A DNA stretch of 17,188 nt from contig JACDBM010000066.1 of the NCBI GenBank assembly GCA_013694945.1, forward strand, positions 1-17,188, given 5' to 3'. The notes under the pieces are model-generated. The model saw only the letters and a program-made list of their open reading frames with translations, did not search any database and had not been told where the DNA came from. Below, piece after piece: positions 14,043-17,188 of this stretch. A program made the position numbers and the translations under genes. This DNA is from Chthoniobacterales bacterium (GTDB lineage: Bacteria; Verrucomicrobiota; Verrucomicrobiia; Chthoniobacterales; UBA10450). Within the stretch, counting starts at the first letter, position 1. Each line of letters begins with the position of its first letter.

Positions 14043-16367
14043 ATGAAATTGTCCAGCTACTCCTTCCTCGCCGCCGCCGTGCTGCTTGTAGTCTCATGCC
14101 AGAAACCGCAGAACGAAGCGGACAGAAACGCGCAGATTGAGCAGGAGGTGCAACAGCGTCTCGCCGCTGAGCGCCAGGCGGACGAGCAGCAGCGTCTCGC
14201 GCGGCAACAGGCCGAGCTCGAGGCCCGGGAAAAAGCGATCGCCGAGAAAGAAGCTGCAGCCCAACGCACGACCACTACCACGATCACAGCCACGGCGACG
14301 CCACGCAGCGACTCACGTGTGGCTTCCGGGGAGCAGAGCGAGACACGTTCCTATGACACGTTCTATCGCAAGCTCGACCCTTACGGCGCCTGGCGAGAGA
14401 CGAGCGACTACGGTTTCGTGTGGCAGCCGCGCGAAGCGCAACGCAGAGACTGGCGGCCGTATACCGATGGACGCTGGGCTTACACGGAGGCGGGTTGGAC
14501 CTGGGTTTCCGATGAGCCATTCGGCTGGGCGACTTATCACTACGGGCGCTGGACACGCCTGAGCGGCGTCGGCTGGGTCTGGGTTCCGGGGGAAGAATGG
14601 GCACCTGCCTGGGTCTCATGGCGCAAGAGCGATCAGCATGTCGGTTGGGCTCCGCTCCCACCTGAAGCTCGCTTCGAGCGCCGCACCGGCATTCGGAAGT
14701 GGGCCGACAGCTATTATGATATCGACGCCGGCGAATACGTTTTCATTCCCAACGAAGATATCGGAAACGAAAATCTGCAGCGCGCCGTTATTCCTCAAGA
14801 GCGGAACGTCACGATCGTGACTCAGACCATCAACGTCACGAACATCACATATAACAACACGACCATCGTGAACGAGGGGCCTGACTTTAATGAGCTGCGC
14901 GTGCGCAGCCGGCAGCCTTTGGAACGCAAGCGGATCGAGCGCCAGTACAACGTCGAAGAAAATGAAACGCCCCGAGCCGTTGTGCGCGGTGAAACGATCG
15001 CGATGATGACACCACTCTTCAGCGCACGTGCGGTCCAGCGACCGCAGACCGTCGGCGAGCCCATCAGACAAGTGACGGTGGAGCGTGGCACTTCAAATCA
15101 ACCTGAAGCCGAGCGAGCTCGAGCAAAAATGCGATCAGAAGCTACGCCGCCACCAGACGCGCCCCCGAAAAGGTTTCAGAAACCGGAAGTTGCTGATGCT
15201 CCATCCACGCCGGCGACGCCTCGTCCAATGCAAACGCCTGCTCAGGTTCCAGCGGGGACTCCAAAGCCCGCACTTGCGCCGACGGCAGCACCTTCCCCGC
15301 GCGTCGTCGCCAGCGCGCCGCCGATTTCGACGCCGACCAAGCCGCCGTTGACATCTCCAACGCCACCGCTGTCGCCGCGCGCACTGGCGACTGCCTCACC
15401 AAGGTTAACTCCAACCGTCGCGCCGGTAGTTTCCCCAACCGCAACACCTTCGCCGCGCGCGCTCGCGACTCCGACAGCAACATCAAGCCCAACCATTTCG
15501 CCGGTCGCAACTCCGACGCCAACACCGTCACCGCGCGTGGTGCCGACCGCGACCTTAAAGCCAACGGCTGCACCCGTAGTTTCTGCGACCGTCACGCCAT
15601 CTCTGCCGCCCCGACTAGATCCGACGCTGAGTCCTGCATCGACCGCGAAACCTCTGATCACGCCAGCTGCTACACCATTCAACGCAGTCTCCCCAAGTTT
15701 GGAAGAACAGCGCAAGCTTCAGGACAGGGTCCGCGAAGAGCGCGACGAAACACGAAAGCGGGAAAAGGGAGCCGCTGCCCCAGTGACCCCGGCACCACCA
15801 TCGGCGACGCCGAGTCCAGTCGTTCCACTCGCTTCTACGCCGGGCGATGCTTCAAGTGACGGCGCCAGAACGTCCGACGCGGGACGGGACCGCGCGGCAG
15901 CAGCAAAAGCTGAGCAATGGCGCCAGCAGCAGGCGATCCGCACCGAGAGACTCCGCGATATGAGCCGAAGCGCTGCCAAGAACACGCCCACGCCGCCGAT
16001 TTCTCCAGGGCAGCGTGCTCCTGCAGCAGTTCCGCATGAGAGCCCCGCTCCTGCCGCAACTGACCCCAGCGAAACAACCGCTCGCGCGGCGAGAAGGTTG
16101 CCCGCTCCAGCGACGACGCCGGTTGTTCCAACCACGCCACCCTCAGCCATCGTGACTCCACCGCCGACGCAAACTACTACAGCGCCCACGCCAACTCCTC
16201 CAGCCGGCAAGCCAGCGATCACGCCCGCGGTCCATGACCCTGCGACGCTTTCACCAAGTCCGACTCCCTCGCCGACGGTCGGCAAAGGGAAGCGCAAGCT
16301 ACAGCCCGGGCAGGACAAGGACATTGCTGAACCGCAGGACAGCCCTGCGGGCACTGACGAGCCTTAA
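14043..16367 (+). CDS. Large lipoprotein with Trp-rich DUF6600-like domain and Pro/Thr/Ser-rich tail
   Basis: This 774-residue lipoprotein starts at the ATG at 14043, giving the signal MKLSSYSFLAAAVLLVVSC with lipobox VVSC (C19); the frame is open 42 codons upstream without signal-like sequence. A Glu/Gln/Arg-rich coiled coil (about 30-74) is followed by a Thr-rich linker. A domain dense in Trp/Tyr/Gly spans about 104-205 (DPYGAWRE, YGFVWQP, DGRWAYTEAGWTWVSDEPFG, HYGRW, WVWVPGEEWAPAWVSWR, VGWAPLPPEA), matching what I know as DUF6600, whose short Trp motifs repeat. A beta-rich, Asn/Thr-rich stretch (255-280, INVTNITYNNTT) follows. From about residue 360 to the end the protein is low-complexity Pro/Thr/Ala/Ser with two charged helical islands (EEQRKLQDRVREERDETRKR and AEQWRQQQAIRTERLRD). 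The tail probably spans the periplasm or wall. Function unknown. Confidence 0.85.
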   Translation: MKLSSYSFLAAAVLLVVSCQKPQNEADRNAQIEQEVQQRLAAERQADEQQRLARQQAELEAREKAIAEKEAAAQRTTTTTITATATPRSDSRVASGEQSETRSYDTFYRKLDPYGAWRETSDYGFVWQPREAQRRDWRPYTDGRWAYTEAGWTWVSDEPFGWATYHYGRWTRLSGVGWVWVPGEEWAPAWVSWRKSDQHVGWAPLPPEARFERRTGIRKWADSYYDIDAGEYVFIPNEDIGNENLQRAVIPQERNVTIVTQTINVTNITYNNTTIVNEGPDFNELRVRSRQPLERKRIERQYNVEENETPRAVVRGETIAMMTPLFSARAVQRPQTVGEPIRQVTVERGTSNQPEAERARAKMRSEATPPPDAPPKRFQKPEVADAPSTPATPRPMQTPAQVPAGTPKPALAPTAAPSPRVVASAPPISTPTKPPLTSPTPPLSPRALATASPRLTPTVAPVVSPTATPSPRALATPTATSSPTISPVATPTPTPSPRVVPTATLKPTAAPVVSATVTPSLPPRLDPTLSPASTAKPLITPAATPFNAVSPSLEEQRKLQDRVREERDETRKREKGAAAPVTPAPPSATPSPVVPLASTPGDASSDGARTSDAGRDRAAAAKAEQWRQQQAIRTERLRDMSRSAAKNTPTPPISPGQRAPAAVPHESPAPAATDPSETTARAARRLPAPATTPVVPTTPPSAIVTPPPTQTTTAPTPTPPAGKPAITPAVHDPATLSPSPTPSPTVGKGKRKLQPGQDKDIAEPQDSPAGTDEP
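15291..15674 (+). repeat. Five tandem ~78-base units encoding a ~26-residue Pro/Thr repeat
   Basis: Within the lipoprotein tail, units begin at 15291, 15369, 15447, 15525 and 15597. Four are 78 bases and the fourth is 72. The protein units open PSPRVVAS, LSPRALAT, PSPRALAT, PSPRVVPT and PSLPPRLD, and most close with a P-V/L-x-T/S-P-T-x-T pattern. Units two and three are the most alike (SPRALAT in both). All changes keep the frame. Confidence 0.7.
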
Positions 16368-17188
16368 ACCGCGCTCGCACGTTGCGCGGAGAGTTGCCGC
16401 GCATAGGAGAGGGTGTCGATCGCGTCGACAGTCTTGTCGCGTCGTATTCCCTTTATGCGTGGGAAGCGCAATGCCAGACCACTTGCATGTCGGGTGCTCG
16501 GCTGCACCGAATCGAAGGCGACTTCCAGGACTACATTGGGCTTCACTTCACGATAACGGCCGCGATCAATAATCGTGTTGTTCTTGAAGTGTTCCGTTAG
16601 CTCGGCGATTTCCACGTCCGTCAGGCCGCTGTAGGCTTTTCCGATGGACAGAAGCTGGCCGCTCGCGTCGTCCCGAACCGCAAAGGTGTAATCGCTTAGG
16701 ACATGATTACGTTTTCCATGGCCAAGCTCTGCCGCGATCACGACCACGTCCAGTGTCGCCAGCTCCTTCTTGAGCTTGAACCAGAACAGCCCGCGCCGCC
16801 CAGGCGAGTAGACGCTTTCCGGATCCTTCACCAGCAAGCCTTCGTTCATGCGCCGCCGCGCGTTCTGAAATGCCTGCTCGATTCCATCCGCCGAATGCAC
16901 CGGCGAAATTTCGGAAACCTGAAACTGCGGCGGAAGTTGCAAACTGCGGAGGGAATCGCGCCGTTCCCGCAGCGGAGTTTTCAACAATGAGTGGCCATTC
17001 AGCCAGAGAAGATCGAACGCGACGAACACGACCGGCACGTCTGCTGCAGCAGTCGCGAATAAGTCATTTCCTTCGCTCTTGCGACCGAGCCGCTTTTGCA
17101 GGTCGAAAAATGTGAGTTTTCGCCCGTGCTCAAAAGCCATAATCTCGCCGTCGAGGATTACTTCAGCTTTCAACGCACGTGCTCGCTC
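16364..17188 (-). CDS. ATP-dependent DNA ligase, C-terminal part
   Basis: This is the last 274 residues of an ATP-dependent DNA ligase that seals nicks through an enzyme-AMP intermediate; the adenylated-lysine motif KxDGxR lies outside the window. The frame is open to the window edge (ERARALKAEVILDGE), so the TTG at 17173 is internal. Ligase motif III is ILDGEIM (11-17), IIIa FVAFDLL (55-61), IV EGLLVKD (116-122) and V FWFKLKK (135-141). An OB-fold follows (145-255, LDVVVIAAELGHGKR, IGKAYSGLTD, LEVAFDSVQPS) with motif VI-like RFPRIKGIRRDK (241-252). The layout is that of archaeal/eukaryotic-type ligases that bacteria carry besides NAD-dependent LigA, often near Lhr helicase and nuclease genes for DNA repair; those neighbours would be upstream and are not visible. 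Its stop shares bases with that of the lipoprotein gene. Confidence 0.93.
   Translation of the reverse strand, partial: ERARALKAEVILDGEIMAFEHGRKLTFFDLQKRLGRKSEGNDLFATAAADVPVVFVAFDLLWLNGHSLLKTPLRERRDSLRSLQLPPQFQVSEISPVHSADGIEQAFQNARRRMNEGLLVKDPESVYSPGRRGLFWFKLKKELATLDVVVIAAELGHGKRNHVLSDYTFAVRDDASGQLLSIGKAYSGLTDVEIAELTEHFKNNTIIDRGRYREVKPNVVLEVAFDSVQPSTRHASGLALRFPRIKGIRRDKTVDAIDTLSYARQLSAQRASAV

Noticed and set aside
15200..16350. Repetitive Pro/Thr region considered as a CRISPR array or intergenic repeat
   Set aside because: Units are contiguous, diverged and frame-keeping within one CDS, with no unique spacers and no cas genes.
15242..16354. Minus-strand ORFs with Gly/Val/Ala-rich products opposite the lipoprotein tail
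   Set aside because: Their regularity is the mirror of the Pro/Thr codon repeats on the plus strand. They look like PE-PGRS-type proteins only by composition and have no plausible start context.

Overview
The window is a compact, moderately GC-rich piece of bacterial chromosome. A standalone SWIB-domain protein, a secreted family I associate with Verrucomicrobia/Planctomycetes, a DUF6600-like Trp-rich lipoprotein, a class II (Bacillus-like) AroA and the scarcity of Shine-Dalgarno sequences fit a soil verrucomicrobium, perhaps of the Chthoniobacterales. That placement is inference. I see no tRNA, rRNA, CRISPR array, transposase or phage gene, and no gene-free stretch longer than 300 bases.

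Layout. 1-2129 (+): the 3' part of panC, then nadB, joined by an ATGA overlap (pantothenate and NAD precursor synthesis). 2238-3065 (+): a secreted protein with a probable double-psi beta-barrel. 3236-5837 (-): a two-gene unit, an exported NodB-family polysaccharide deacetylase followed 10 bases later by a membrane-anchored dynamin-like GTPase. 6051-7943 (+): a soluble REC-PAS-HisKA-HATPase-REC hybrid kinase. 7963-10213 (-): a REC-PP2C phosphatase, the SWIB protein and an exported thioredoxin-like protein. 10408-10803 (+): a small Pro-rich lipoprotein. 10963-13668 (+): a tight aroA-cmk-plsC operon. 13714-16367 (+): a tiny single-pass membrane protein and a 774-residue Trp- then Pro/Thr-rich lipoprotein. 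16364-17188 (-): the C-terminal part of an ATP-dependent DNA ligase, converging on the lipoprotein gene so that the two stop codons share bases.

How the parts relate. Most of the window is housekeeping metabolism (panC-nadB; aroA-cmk-plsC) interspersed with cell-envelope genes (deacetylase, dynamin, thioredoxin, lipoproteins, barrel protein) and two phosphorelay proteins that lack membrane segments. The phosphatase resembles RsbU-type partner-switch regulators, but no anti-sigma factor or antagonist is in view, so its target is unknown.

No clear new defence or mobile system is visible. The points most worth a second look are an apparent in-frame insertion in PanC with palindromic, repeat-like DNA, the deacetylase-dynamin pair with an unusual G4 motif, five tandem units of about 26 residues in the large lipoprotein, the standalone SWIB protein, and the two uncharacterised secreted families.
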